A DNA stretch of 64,000 bases from Trema orientale (lineage: Eukaryota; Streptophyta; Magnoliopsida; Rosales; Cannabaceae): positions 216,196 to 280,195 of the forward strand of contig JXTC01000223.1 in NCBI GenBank assembly GCA_002914845.1, given 5' to 3'. Below the pieces are notes generated by a model. That model was not told the DNA's origin and did not search any database. It worked only from the letters and a program-made list of their open reading frames with translations. Of the stretch, positions 13,128 through 23,960 are shown in pieces (the first letter of the stretch is position 1; each line of letters opens with the position of its first letter). Made by a program: the position numbers and the translations under genes.

Positions 13128-13729
13128 AAGTTAATACAATGAAAACCTAACTTAATTGACTGAAGACCCAAGATCTAGATTCAAAGGGACAATCTAATTG
13201 TAAAGACTTAGTTGGATCATTGTAGGGGTAATCCTTCTGTGAGGGTATTACCCTCATGTCCATTCCTGTGATGAAAAGCAGTGATGCCCGTAAGGAATAG
13301 GATAAGCAAAGGTTTTTAATGATTCTTATGCATCGAGAAACTGAGCAGAGTAATGTAGGTTACTCTTAACTAAGAAATCACCTATGTGAAAGAGAAGTGG
13401 GGCCATTTCAAAGGGGAATTTCAAGGGCTTAATTTCTTAAAACTCTTACAGAACCAAGCAGAGATATTCAAAGCCAAAATGAACATAAAACGTATGAACT
13501 AAATATGTTAAGAAAGGTTCCTGTGTGAAGTATATCATCATTTACATGAATAACAGAACAGTTCAATGACATCGTGTCTACTAATCAGTCAGTAAAATAA
13601 ATATATTCTTAGAGGAAAGGTTCAAATGGTAACAGCTACCTATCCTATGCAGGTTTCATTCATTGAACTCTATCACCTTGTCTAGAATCTATAGTTTCTC
13701 CTTTTATAATTTCTACTCATGTGGGGGAT
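13128..13729 (+). other. Copia 3' untranslated region with polypurine tract
   Basis: No coding signal. GTGGGGGAT at 13721-13729 directly precedes the LTR start TGTTGG and is the polypurine tract that primes plus-strand DNA. Confidence 0.75.
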
Positions 13730-14995
13730 TGTTGGAAAATGAGTTAAGAAATACATTAAAACATTGGGCTTGTCTGTATTTTATAAAGTCCAAATTTGTG
13801 TTATAAAACCCATTTTCATGAACCATTTTGAAGCTAAAAATTAAGTAGGACTCACATTTTGTTGATGAAAGGTCTTGGTGAATTCTTGTTCTCTTCTGCA
13901 AGGATATCGATCTCGTATATTCACACACTCAAAATGGTGCACAGATGAATGAGAAATTGTAGCTCAAAAGTGTACCAATGAAATAAAAAATGAAAGTAAA
14001 ATGCTTGAGTCCCATATTGGTGGGAAATGTTTGGATCAAGTGGCATATATAGGCTCATGTTTTATGATGGTAGTAAGAATAACTACCATAGATGTTCTCT
14101 CAGGTACGTGCAGGGGGAGGGAGATGTAAATCATCGGGCTTGGGCCTGAATTTACATGGGCTCGTGTGTGCTCGCACCTGCGGACACGAATGCCGGACTA
14201 AAAATTGGACCATAGTAAGCCCAACTTTTTATTGCAGTCCAATTTTTTTCTTTCATTTGATCAGTTACAAAGCTTTTAAATCTGAAAACTGCCATGATAT
14301 CAATTAAGATTGCAGTTTCAAAAAAAATTGTCTAGTATTTGTGGCTAGCTGATTCTGGGCATTTTTGGACAGTTTTTAGCTTTATAACAACCAATTTTGG
14401 CTTTATGAGAATAACGTCTATTAAAAGCAAAGGTGGTAACCTCCTATTTCAAAAGCTATAAAAGGAGACCTCTTCCTCCACATTCTACACATCAAAAACG
14501 AAATTGAGCCTTTCTCTTCTCTCTAGATTTCTTTCTGGTTCTTCCTGCTGCCTAGAGTTTTTCAGTTTCTAGCTATAGTCATTCGAGTGTTTAGGAATTT
14601 CGTAGCTAGTATACTAGTGTGTTAGAGTTCATATTAATCTAGTTCATAGAGTAGAGGTGTTAGTACTTCACTTACTACTCTTTGTCATTGTATCCTGAGT
14701 AACTGACGCTTGCAAAATCCTCAAGCATTTTACCGGAGGAAGCAAATTAGTTTTAAGGACTCTATGCGTAACACAAGCCTCGACTGCTAACATAGCTTCT
14801 GTTTTGTAGGAAACTTTCATTTTGTGGACAAATCTCATACCAACCATGCTGAAGCAAACTTTTGGTAACTTTAATTTTATTTTAAGATTTATGTTTATTA
14901 TATTTATATTGTAACTTTATATATTGCTTAAGCTTATTTGTTATTATTTTCTTACAGTTCTTTTGATAATTTAAATCTACGGTGTGTTTTCATCA
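13730..14995 (+). mobile_element. 3' LTR of the copia element
   Basis: Starts TGTTGGAAAATGAG after the polypurine tract. A TATA-like AGCTATAAAAGG lies near 14454-14465, followed by a leader. The chosen end is GTGTGTTTTCATCA at 14995; with no second LTR in the window, the end is an estimate. Confidence 0.65.
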
Positions 14996-15742
14996 TAAGT
15001 GAACAAAACACAAGGATGCCTTAATATTTGTTAAATATATTTAGATTTAGTTGAAAATATTTTTCTCTTTATAGTGACTACGAAATTTGAAAATTTTCAT
15101 ATTATGAAGTTTATTCATATGTTGATGATTATTAATATATAGTTATTTTATGGCGACTTTATGAAAGTTCAAATTTCTATGTTTGCTTCGCAATATTTTC
15201 TTTATATGTGAGAATGAAAAAATCTGTGGTTCATTGTCTATATGGGAAATAATTAAAATTATGATCGATTGGTGACATCAAATTTATTTACGTAAGAAGG
15301 TCTATGAGTCTTAGAGATATGGTTGAGCATGTCTATATTGAGGAAAAAAAACATAATTAATAGAGTTAAAACTTCTCAAAGGGGGGATAATGTAAAATAT
15401 AAAAAGATTAAAAAGAAAGAAAGAAAGAAAGAAACTTGAATAATATTAAATAAAAAAATTAAATAAATAATCACGCTAGTATTTTTACGAAAATTTTTAG
15501 AAATATTGGTTAATATATTGAAAACATGAATGCATATGAACGAATAACAATTGTAGAAATTCATGCAGCATGAAGAGTTCAGAACTAATTCATGATCCAA
15601 GAGAATTTAGTTAGTAATTCTTGTAGAGAGAAATATGGCTTTTTTAAAAGAAAAAAATTTAAATGAAATGAAATATTGCTATTACTCCACTCCTCTTCTC
15701 CTGTCTGGCAATGCAATATTGCCTAAAATGACATTTGTTAAA
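14996..15742. other. AT-rich DNA with a scrap of copia gag
   Basis: Around 15300-15345 the plus strand reads MSLRDMVEHVYIEE, like the end of a copia gag (MSLEE...LRIEEE pattern). At 15379-15392 AAGGGGGGATAATG looks like a polypurine tract with an LTR start. Nothing else is recognisable. Confidence 0.35.
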
Positions 15743-16040
15743 GCATAAATTGTGGCGAAAGTCCCTTTTTTTAAAGTTAAAATTTACATTTATATAACTA
15801 TTATTTTTTTCCTAACGGCAAAAGTAGCTTCCGTCTTTTTGTTGCAATGTCAAATTTTTTTTTTATTAAATGTCACCTCAAAGAACACGTACCGTACTCT
15901 AAGGCTAATTACAATTTAAAAACGTAAAAAAAATGAAATGAAATTAGGAAAATGAAAACAAATAAAATCAAAGGAAAAAACAAAGAAGAAAGAATTCAGT
16001 TAAAAATTATAAAAAAAAAAAGAAGAAAGCTAGTTGAGTA
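15743..16040 (+). repeat. Left terminal inverted repeat of the MULE
   Basis: Starts GCATAAATTGTGGCGAAAGT and pairs with 18640-18949. Small indels sit mostly in A/T runs, so the repeats have diverged by age. Confidence 0.8.
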
Positions 16041-16159
16041 AAAATTCATTTAATTGAGTAAAATTTCATCTTCTTCTCCATTGTCTCTCTCTCTCTCTCT
16101 AGTCCTTCCCCAAAATTAACCCTATCTGAGAAAAGAAGAACAAAAATTTTTGCAAAACT

Positions 16160-16333
16160 GAGGATAAAAGAATTGGGTTAGCACATAGATCTTCAAGACT
16201 GTTGTTGTTCAAGCAATTACTTACAGGGATATCGATCAATGTTTGCTCTGAGAGGGACCGCAGGCTTGGCTCTCTTCTTTGTGAGCAGGTAGAGATGAGT
16301 CCCAGCCCCACCGCCAAGAATAAAGCCCAAAAT
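16160..16333 (-). pseudogene. Captured fragment of AGPase small subunit, exon 2 part
   Basis: The minus strand reads [17 protein letters not shown] then [11 protein letters not shown], the conserved N-terminal nucleotide-binding region of plant ADP-glucose pyrophosphorylase small subunit (family pattern [20 protein letters not shown]). After a short deletion the frame shifts and continues [10 protein letters not shown], again the AGPase pattern, then decays near LTQF. The enzyme makes ADP-glucose for starch synthesis in plastids; this piece cannot encode it. The fragment starts next to 16334-16375, which resembles the right end of the inner inverted-repeat element. Confidence 0.85.
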
Positions 16334-16636
16334 TTTAAGTTTAGAGGTTTTTATATTAAAAAGTCATGAATTTATTGCAAGACTAATACTGCATGTCAGT
16401 GAGTCAAGATCTCTAATATTAAATCAACGTGCAACTAGAGGCTTATAGTGATGTTTTTCTACGTTGATTTTTGTATCGGAAGGTTTATGGTTTAGATCCA
16501 TTCTGACCTCTTGTCAAAGAGAATGTTGTCTTCAATACATGAATTCATAGACATCAATCGAAACAACAATGTGATTTAATTTCACGTACAAGTTCAGCCT
16601 ATTTAAACAGATTTTCTTGTATTTTCTTTTCAACAT

Positions 16637-16810
16637 AAGAATTTTGGGGTAAAAGGTCCATATCTTAGGCTTCCATCGTCCTCTCTCTCAATCACCACTC
16701 CCTGTCGCAAAGTCGCTTCTTTCTCTAATCGAGCACTGAGGATCGTCTCTCCCAAGGCGGCCTCTAACTCTTAGAATTTGCAGACATATCTAGATCCCGA
16801 TGCTAGCCGC
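16637..16810 (+). pseudogene. Captured fragment of AGPase small subunit, exon 1 end
   Basis: In one plus-strand frame it encodes a Ser/Arg-rich plastid-transit-like stretch, then RIVSPKAASNS, a stop, NLQTYLDPDASR, followed by GTGAGTC, a good splice donor. The family pattern is IVSPKAVSDS...QTCLDPDASR immediately before the exon 2 motif ILGGGAGT. So this is the end of exon 1 with the start of its intron, on the opposite strand to the exon 2 fragment at 16160-16333. Confidence 0.85.
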
Positions 16811-16895
16811 GTGAGTCTTCTTCTTCCTTTTCCTCGATCGTTTTTTGTTTTCGCATTGTCATTTTGGGTTGATTGAGTTGTCGTCTAGTGGTAGT

Positions 16896-18375
16896 TAATC
16901 TAATAAAATTAATCCTGAACTCAATTATTTATAACAAAACCTCCTAATCTTTCCCAAAATTAGTTCTGTTAAATAACTAAGCTATTTCCGTTACTTTTTT
17001 TATCACGTGACATACACGTGTTGTGAAGTTAAGGACAAAATTAGTATTTTAAAGATTTTGAAATCATCATTTAAGTAAGCATCAATTGGACCAAACCACT
17101 CTGAAATCATCATTTGAGTTACAGGTGTTAACGATTGTGTGGATGGAGGCACACTGACAAATATACTTGCTACTTTACCTATTCCCAGATTACTAGCCAT
17201 TAACAAAGCTTTCTTGTCACTGGTAATTAGTTGAAACACTTTCTTTCCCCTAATCTCTTCGACCTTGTAATATAGTCTACTAGAATCCTTAATTTCCAGC
17301 GCATTCATAATATCTGCCAACTCTAAAAGAGAAAAATAATCTTTGCTCACCCAATCAAACAAAGTCACTTCATCCCCCATATAAATCTGATCGTTTTTAT
17401 TTTCACTCTGCACCAATATACGACCACCATGATGCACTTTTAGAGTAAAAGCATCCATTTCATTACCTGCACCGATATAACAATATTTGTAAATACTAAG
17501 TAACACAAGTAAAAACAAATATTAATATATGAAAAAATATATATTTCTTTAAAAGAATAAGAAAAAAATATATATACATATATATGTGTGTATATATATA
17601 TATGTAAAACAAGGCTCTTGCAATGATTCTCTACAACCCAAATACTGACTAAAAAAAATTGTCTTTTGACCAAGTTTATTTCAATATATATATATATAGT
17701 ATAGAATTAAAGCTCCGATAGTGGCTTTCTTCTATAGACCATAACCAGTCAAAACTATAAATAACAACGAGGTTGCCAAAAAAATAAACATAGATGATAG
17801 TGCCAAATAAAAAAGAAACAGAGAAAAAACATTATAAACCGAATACATAAACCAGATGAAAAATATAAACCGAATTTTTTACACATTCATACCACCATTT
17901 TTCCCAACAAAAATTGAAAAAATAGGACTAAAAATACTAACCGTAGTCAGGCTCAGGGTCATCATCTTTTCTTTGTATTGCCATATTTTCAGTCAGTAAA
18001 TCCAAATATCTCTTACACTAAACAGAAACTTGAAAACTTAAAATTCCCAATATTTAAACACAAATTTAATTTTATTTTGACTCATAAAACTATTGAAAAA
18101 CCTCTTGAATGAAAGCCACCTTTCTTTTTCTATGCTTCTGCCTTAGAAAATCCGAATAAAAAAAATAAAACCCATCTCTTTACATGTATGACCATTTGTT
18201 TTCCTTTCAATATGAAATTAAAATACCGATTTTGTCCTTAACTTCATAACACGTGTATGTCATGTGATAAAAAAACTAACAGAAATAGCTTAGTTATTTA
18301 AAGAACTAATTTTGGGAAAGATTAGGGGGGTTTTGTTATAAATAATTGAGTTCAAAGTTAATTTTATTAGATTGT
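16896..18375. mobile_element. Inner inverted-repeat element carrying a PB1-like gene
   Basis: 16896-17060 is repeated in reverse at about 18215-18375: AATCTAATAAAATTA, GAACTCAATTATTTATAAC, CAAAATTAGTTCT, GACATACACGTGTT and GAAGTTAAGGACAAAAT all recur. The right end continues TTTAAGTTTAGGGAGTTTTT, and a diverged copy of that end lies at 16334-16375. The element sits in the captured AGPase intron. No clear target duplication was found; the left end looks trimmed. Confidence 0.7.
17003..17984 (-). pseudogene. Two-exon PB1-like (MULE N-terminal) gene fragment
   Basis: Exon 1 is 17984-17942 (starts MAIQRKDDDPEPDY) and exon 2 is 17466-17003; a GT donor at 17941-17940 and an AG acceptor at 17468-17467 join them in frame, giving 168 residues. 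The start MDAFTLKVHHGG, then YMGDEVTLFDWV and FSLLELADIM, fit the PB1-like domain at the N-terminus of plant Mutator-like transposase proteins. The zinc-finger and DDE transposase domains are absent: the frame runs into the inner inverted repeat and stops. It could be a shortened transposon gene or a captured piece; expression is unknown. Confidence 0.65.
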
Positions 18376-18639
18376 TTTAAGTTTAGGGAGTTTTTGTATT
18401 AAAAAGCCTAAATTCATTTATAATTTTATCACTTGGCTTTCCTACTGGCTACTGCCATAACAAAGACTTTATTTATTTATTTTTTTTTTTTTTGTTTTTT
18501 CAAATATGCACCAATGGCCTGAGAGCTCCAACGGCTGCCATGAAAGATCGGAGCTTAAGCTTTAAACTTATTGATTTGGAGAGCAATGAGAGAGAGAGAT
18601 TGTGTGAATAAGAAGAGGGATTTTTAGTCGATTACTTTT

Positions 18640-18949
18640 TTTTTTCCTAAAGCACAAAAAAAAAGAAATTCTTTTTCTTCTTATTTTTTTAATTTTTTTG
18701 AACTCTTTCTTCTTTTTCTTTTTAATTTTATTTATTTATTTTTATTTTCCTATTTTTTTTTCATTTCTTTTATGTTTTTAAATTGCAATTAGCCTCATAA
18801 TGTAATACGTGTTCCCTGAGATGACATTTAATGGAAAAATTTGACAGTTGCAATAAAAATTAGACGGAAGGTACTTTCACCGTCAAGAAAAAATAGATAT
18901 ATAAGTGTAAATTTTAACTAAGAAAAAGGACTTTCGCGGCAATTTTCTC
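18640..18949 (-). repeat. Right terminal inverted repeat of the MULE
   Basis: Reverse complement of the left repeat; ends CGCGGCAATTTTCTC at 18949, followed by TTTATTAAA, the probable target duplication. Confidence 0.8.
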
Positions 18950-18958
18950 TTTATTAAA

Positions 18959-19321
18959 AGTACAACGTGACACGAGTATAACATACGTATTGCTTTCGAT
19001 TTATTTTTAAGGGTTAATCACGTAAAAATACCCTTGCTTTTAATTCTTTTTGCAAAAAATATCCTTTTTTTTTTAACTTCTGCAAATTAATAACCTCATT
19101 TTTGGAATTCTATAAATTAATACCCTAATATTTACGATTTCTATAAATTAATACCCTCACTTTTGAATTCTACAAATTAATACCCTCAGCTTTTGTTTTC
19201 TTTGTATATTTATACTATAAGTAAATTAAAAGAAGCAAACATCTCTCATCAACTTATTTAAAATATTTAGATATTAGTATATTATCGGAAATTATTTTAT
19301 AACTACTTTTTTTGGTTAATT
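18959..19321. repeat. Short ~34-bp tandem repeat before the gap
   Basis: Between about 19076 and 19195 the motif TTCTRYAAATTAATACCCTC recurs four times with A/T-rich spacers. Upstream, ACGTAAAAATACCCTT (19020-19035) resembles a transposon end. No gene. Confidence 0.6.
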
Positions 19322-20232
19322 NNNNNNNNNNNNNNNNNNNNNNNNNNNNNNNNNNNNNNNNNNNNNNNNNNNNNNNNNNNNNNNNNNNNNNNNNNNNNNN
19401 NNNNNNNNNNNNNNNNNNNNNNNNNNNNNNNNNNNNNNNNNNNNNNNNNNNNNNNNNNNNNNNNNNNNNNNNNNNNNNNNNNNNNNNNNNNNNNNNNNNN
19501 NNNNNNNNNNNNNNNNNNNNNNNNNNNNNNNNNNNNNNNNNNNNNNNNNNNNNNNNNNNNNNNNNNNNNNNNNNNNNNNNNNNNNNNNNNNNNNNNNNNN
19601 NNNNNNNNNNNNNNNNNNNNNNNNNNNNNNNNNNNNNNNNNNNNNNNNNNNNNNNNNNNNNNNNNNNNNNNNNNNNNNNNNNNNNNNNNNNNNNNNNNNN
19701 NNNNNNNNNNNNNNNNNNNNNNNNNNNNNNNNNNNNNNNNNNNNNNNNNNNNNNNNNNNNNNNNNNNNNNNNNNNNNNNNNNNNNNNNNNNNNNNNNNNN
19801 NNNNNNNNNNNNNNNNNNNNNNNNNNNNNNNNNNNNNNNNNNNNNNNNNNNNNNNNNNNNNNNNNNNNNNNNNNNNNNNNNNNNNNNNNNNNNNNNNNNN
19901 NNNNNNNNNNNNNNNNNNNNNNNNNNNNNNNNNNNNNNNNNNNNNNNNNNNNNNNNNNNNNNNNNNNNNNNNNNNNNNNNNNNNNNNNNNNNNNNNNNNN
20001 NNNNNNNNNNNNNNNNNNNNNNNNNNNNNNNNNNNNNNNNNNNNNNNNNNNNNNNNNNNNNNNNNNNNNNNNNNNNNNNNNNNNNNNNNNNNNNNNNNNN
20101 NNNNNNNNNNNNNNNNNNNNNNNNNNNNNNNNNNNNNNNNNNNNNNNNNNNNNNNNNNNNNNNNNNNNNNNNNNNNNNNNNNNNNNNNNNNNNNNNNNNN
20201 NNNNNNNNNNNNNNNNNNNNNNNNNNNNNNNN
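19322..20232. other. Assembly gap (911 N)
   Basis: Unbroken run of N. Open frames called across it have no meaning. Confidence 1.
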
Positions 20233-20637
20233 CCAGGTAGATATATTTTTACACTTGGTAGATACACAGATCTACCAATTTTAGTTACTGTTCTGAAATG
20301 CACTGGGTATATAATTTTTTATACTTGGTATATAAAATTTTACACTTGGTATATATGCATATATACCGGACATTTTGCTATAACTTTTGACAAAGGGACT
20401 TTATTGAATTTAGGCCCCAAATTTGGTCATATTTCTATAAGCCGAGATTTCGGCTTGATTAAAGATAATGACAGACACTCTTTTGAAAATGAGGCATATT
20501 TTCTCTTAGATATTAGTAAGGGTATTTTCGTCTGTACACATATTTTTTAAATATTTTTTAACTTGTGCATACGAGCCAAAATAGGGTTATTAAGGAGCAT
20601 ATTTCGCCTAATTTCTCATACTTGAGACTGGTGGGTC
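20233..20637. other. Upstream region of the plus-strand gene; repeat remnant
   Basis: 20245-20360 repeats the motif TTACACTTGGTA with TATATA tails several times. AAGGGTATTTTCGT at 20519-20532 is nearly the reverse of ACGTAAAAATACCCTT left of the gap, so the gap may lie inside an inverted-repeat element. The last about 90 bases should hold the 5' leader of the next gene. Confidence 0.4.
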
Positions 20638-23600
20638 ATGAAAATGGGAACCCTCTCTCACTCTTTATGTGGCTACGGTGCTCTGTCTCTATCATCGCCG
20701 CCATCCCAAGCGATTCCTCGGTTTCATCGTCCGAATGGCGTACCTCGGAGTCCTCCCAAACTTACTCAGGACCTCTCTCTAAACTCACTCGGTTTCAGGT
20801 ATTGCTACACTCTGTATCCTAAAGTTGCCTCAAAATTTTCATTTTTGCCCTTCTGATTTTTCATTCCTGTTAATGCTTTGATCTTTCCTCAGAAGTCTAA
20901 ATAAGCATGCATCAATTGTTTTAATGGGTTTTTGAGTTTTGGGCTTGTGAGGTCTCACACTCACAAAGATCTCTAGTTTGTTAGTTTGGTAGATGATTAA
21001 TGGTCGATCTATAGACAATTTAATTTTAAACGAGGGCTTAACAGGTCTACTGTAATAGTTTTCTGCAACCTTGAAAAGGGTCTTTACTCTTTATATTTAT
21101 ACATACACAATGCTTAGCAAAGGAAGATTTATGGCTGAACTATGTCTGCATTTGGGTGGTCCATGATTTGAAATGCAAAAGAATGGTGTCAAATGAAGAA
21201 GTCTGTAAAAGTGCCTCGTGGAAGTGGGTTTTGCTTGTTATGTTTGGTTGATACTCGAATATTTGACAAGAATTGTTTTTCAATCTAAGGAATATAGATG
21301 CTTAAATTGATAAGGAAGATAAAGCTATTATCCTCTTATGCTCCTTACCGAATACTTATGAGCACTTGATTGATACATGGAAGCTTGACCGTCAAAGTTT
21401 TGACTGTTGAGAAGGTAAAGGTAGCACTCAACTCAGAGCCCAGAGGAGTTGAAGAGAATGGTGTTGGATGATAGAGATATTGGAGTCTCAGGGAGAGGGT
21501 TTAATGATAAGTGGGATAATAGAACGAAATTCTAGAGTAAAGAATAAGTCTCGAAAAAGTAAGTGTTGCCAATGTGACAAGAAGGGAGCACTATACCAGA
21601 GATTTTCCGAAGAGTAAAGTGAATTTGAGTTTTGTTTTGATTAAGAAGACAAGGTGGTAGTATTTTATAGTCAGGATATTGCTTACATCCATTTTAGTTT
21701 CTAGCAACAACTTAGGTGGTGAGTGAATTCTCATTTCGGATGCTCACATTTAATCAGGATTCTTCCTCTTCATATCAATTTGTGGGTCAGGCAAGATTTT
21801 ATTGCAGAGGGAAATGATATGGTATGGAATTGTTTAGACCCACGTAAACTGAAGATCTGCGTTAACAAAATATTACAGGTATAGGTTGGCCAAAAAGACC
21901 ATTGTAAGATCTTGAATATGAAGCTACGTTTGTACCTCGATGTAATTATTTCAATACATTTTTTAATCAATTTTATTTTTTTGGAAATACAAATTTTGTT
22001 TAAGCATTAATTGGTTCTTTTGTAGTCTGTGTTAGTAGTTAAAACTTTTGATGTTTACTCAATTGTTCATAGATGCATGCCATCTTGATGCTTACACTTC
22101 TAGTAATTAGGGAAGCTGATGGAAATTTTTAGTATCGAGATAGCCCTGAATGGGAATGAGAGTTTCATGTGGCAAAGGCTAATTAGGTTCTGAGAATTCA
22201 TGTAGTTGATCCTGAGCAATTGAGATTAAGGCTGAGTTGAGCAGAGCATCTTTAAGACTAAACATGGGCTTGATCCTAGTGGACGAGACTCCAAGTTGGT
22301 GGGCAGAAAATCCAGAAGAAATCCTAGAAAACCAATTTCTCAGAGCTTTTTAATCAATATTTAGTAGTGTTTGGCAAAAGGAATGGGATTTGTTTTCTGG
22401 AGGGTAGTTGTAGGGGTATTTATTCTTTGTCGGAGATGTTCTGTAGACTTCATTGCTTATCTTTGTCTCAGTGTGTCCCTATCCGTTCAGTTTATTCTGT
22501 TTTTGAGCCTCTGAACTATGTTGGAATGAAAGTCTCTTGGTTAATTTGTTAAATGCTATTGACAACTTTCTCTTTAACATTTTTGGCTTATTGGAAAGTT
22601 TTGCATTTGTTAAATGCTATTGAAAACTTTCTTTAACGTTTTTGGCTGATTGGAAAGTTTTGCTTCTTGTCCTTGGGGTTCTCTCTTCTAAATCTTTTTT
22701 TCCTTTCTTTGACTGAACCTTATGCATTTGGAAACCTTGTGATAATCCACTAAGATTTAAGTATTGGCATGCTTAGTTGCTCATGGCAGGGGTCAAATAC
22801 TAGTGATTCGGTTTGGAAAAGGAGGTCGTAGGTAGCTTTATTTCCATATTGGTGTCGGTTCTGCAGAGCCATGGAAACGTTGAGTTTTAAGGATATTAAA
22901 GCATTCGATTTTGGTCTAAATAGACATGCTGATGAAACAGTAGTTTACTAACATTAATCTGGCTAGGTCCTGGTCTACATGACACCAAATTGCATTCATC
23001 ATATTAAATTGCATTCATTGTTTTTCTGGAATGCAGTAAAAATTGGAGATTGTTGCAAAAAATCACGAGTATGTAGAGGTCTGTGTTCCTACATGGAATA
23101 ACCAGCGACGATCCTACTTGTACCATAAAACTGTATAATTTGTGCCGAGTTGCTAGACATTGTTGATTCATGGTTGCTTGTTGCCAATATTAATAGGGAG
23201 GTGTTATCCAAGTTTGAGATGAAATAGTTGATATCAATTTGGGGATTCTCTTTCTTTAGTAGCATCCGTGTTACTTGCCAGAGCATCCGAGTTACATGCA
23301 TGGTCATGCTACTTCCAGAGTGATGCTTTTTGATTGTTTGTTCCACAGTAATATTTTTTAATGTTAGTTTCAACTTTATAATTTTAAATATTCATATTTT
23401 GTATACAGAATCAAGGGTGCATTAAGTCGTCAAGCGGGACAAAACAGGTTTGTTGCTTACGCATCAAACTCAAACCCTTCAGGGCAAGATTCCATCCAAG
23501 AAAAATCCGATGGGAAGGAGAGTGATGCTGCCCAAGGTCCTCCATTCCTAACCATCTTGGCTGGATTACTGGTTTTTTTTGTTGTATTTTGGATAATTGG

Positions 23601-23790
23601 CTCAATCGTAATATGGTTGATTAGTCTGATAGCCAATTTGCCTCCATCAACGTAAGATCATGTATGCACAATACTTTCATTTCATGTTAATGCTGAAAAA
23701 TGCAACTTTAACTTCATTCATTCATATTTTTTGTATCAGTTTCTATATTCTTAAACAACATCTTGTTCCAGCACTCCACAACCCATTTGA
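20638..23790 (+). CDS. Small probable plastid-targeted membrane protein (spliced)
   Basis: Exon 1 is 20638-20798, with donor GT at 20799. Exon 2 starts at 23409 after a TATACAG acceptor; the join restores one frame. If translation ends in exon 2 (TAA 23653-23655) the protein is 135 residues. GTAAGATC at 23652 is also a strong donor, and an acceptor CTTGTTCCAG before 23772 would join a third exon ending in TPQPI with TGA at 23788-23790. Residues 1 to about 60 are rich in Ser, Pro and Arg with few acids, like a chloroplast transit peptide; an acidic linker follows, then a hydrophobic stretch of about 30 residues (100-130: FLTILAGLLVFF, WIIGSIVIWLISLI), one long or two short membrane segments. 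I do not recognise a named family. A second Met at 20644 is an alternative start. The 2.6-kb intron holds copia debris. The gene converges on the minus-strand gene 170 bp away. Confidence 0.75.
21280..22360 (+). pseudogene. Decayed copia gag-protease inside intron 1
   Basis: Plus-strand frames read DKAIILLCSLPNTYEHLIDT (copia gag pattern ALLLLCSLPSSYE), then a knuckle-like KSKCCQCDKKGALY and GEWILISDAHI (protease pattern WILDSGASYHM, active site lost). Stops and frameshifts are frequent. It lies in sense orientation in the intron. Beyond 22000 only vague remains are visible. Confidence 0.65.
22546..22667. repeat. 61-bp tandem duplication in intron 1
   Basis: TTGTTAAATGCTATTG starts at 22546 and again at 22607; both copies continue through TTTTTGGCT.ATTGGAAAGTT with few differences, indicating a fairly young duplication. 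Confidence 0.9.
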
Positions 23791-23960
23791 AAAACGGAAT
23801 ACTTACAACATCCAATGATTGGTAGACAAGAAACTTGACTATTTCTTTTCTTTCTCATTCAATATAAAACAGAAGAGGAAAATATTTGTTAAATATAAGA
23901 ACACAATGCATGCACTAAAAGCAATAACTTGAGAAAAACATTGGGGCAAGACGACTGCAA

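Larger units (their letters stand above)
15743..18949. mobile_element. Mutator-like element (Pack-MULE type) with captured AGPase fragments
   Basis: The two ends are long inverted repeats: 15743-16040 matches the reverse complement of about 18640-18949 through GCGAAAGTCC, the AAATTTACA block, the TTCCGTC block and AAATGTCA. Flanking 9-mers TTTGTTAAA (15734-15742) and TTTATTAAA (18950-18958) match at 8 of 9 positions, the duplication length known for Mutator transposition. Inside are two pieces of an AGPase small-subunit gene and an inner inverted-repeat element. No transposase catalytic domain is seen, so it is non-autonomous. Confidence 0.8.

Noticed and set aside
19254-20550. Long open frames of 349 and 412 codons on both strands
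   Set aside because: They run through the N gap; the residues are unknown, so they are artefacts.
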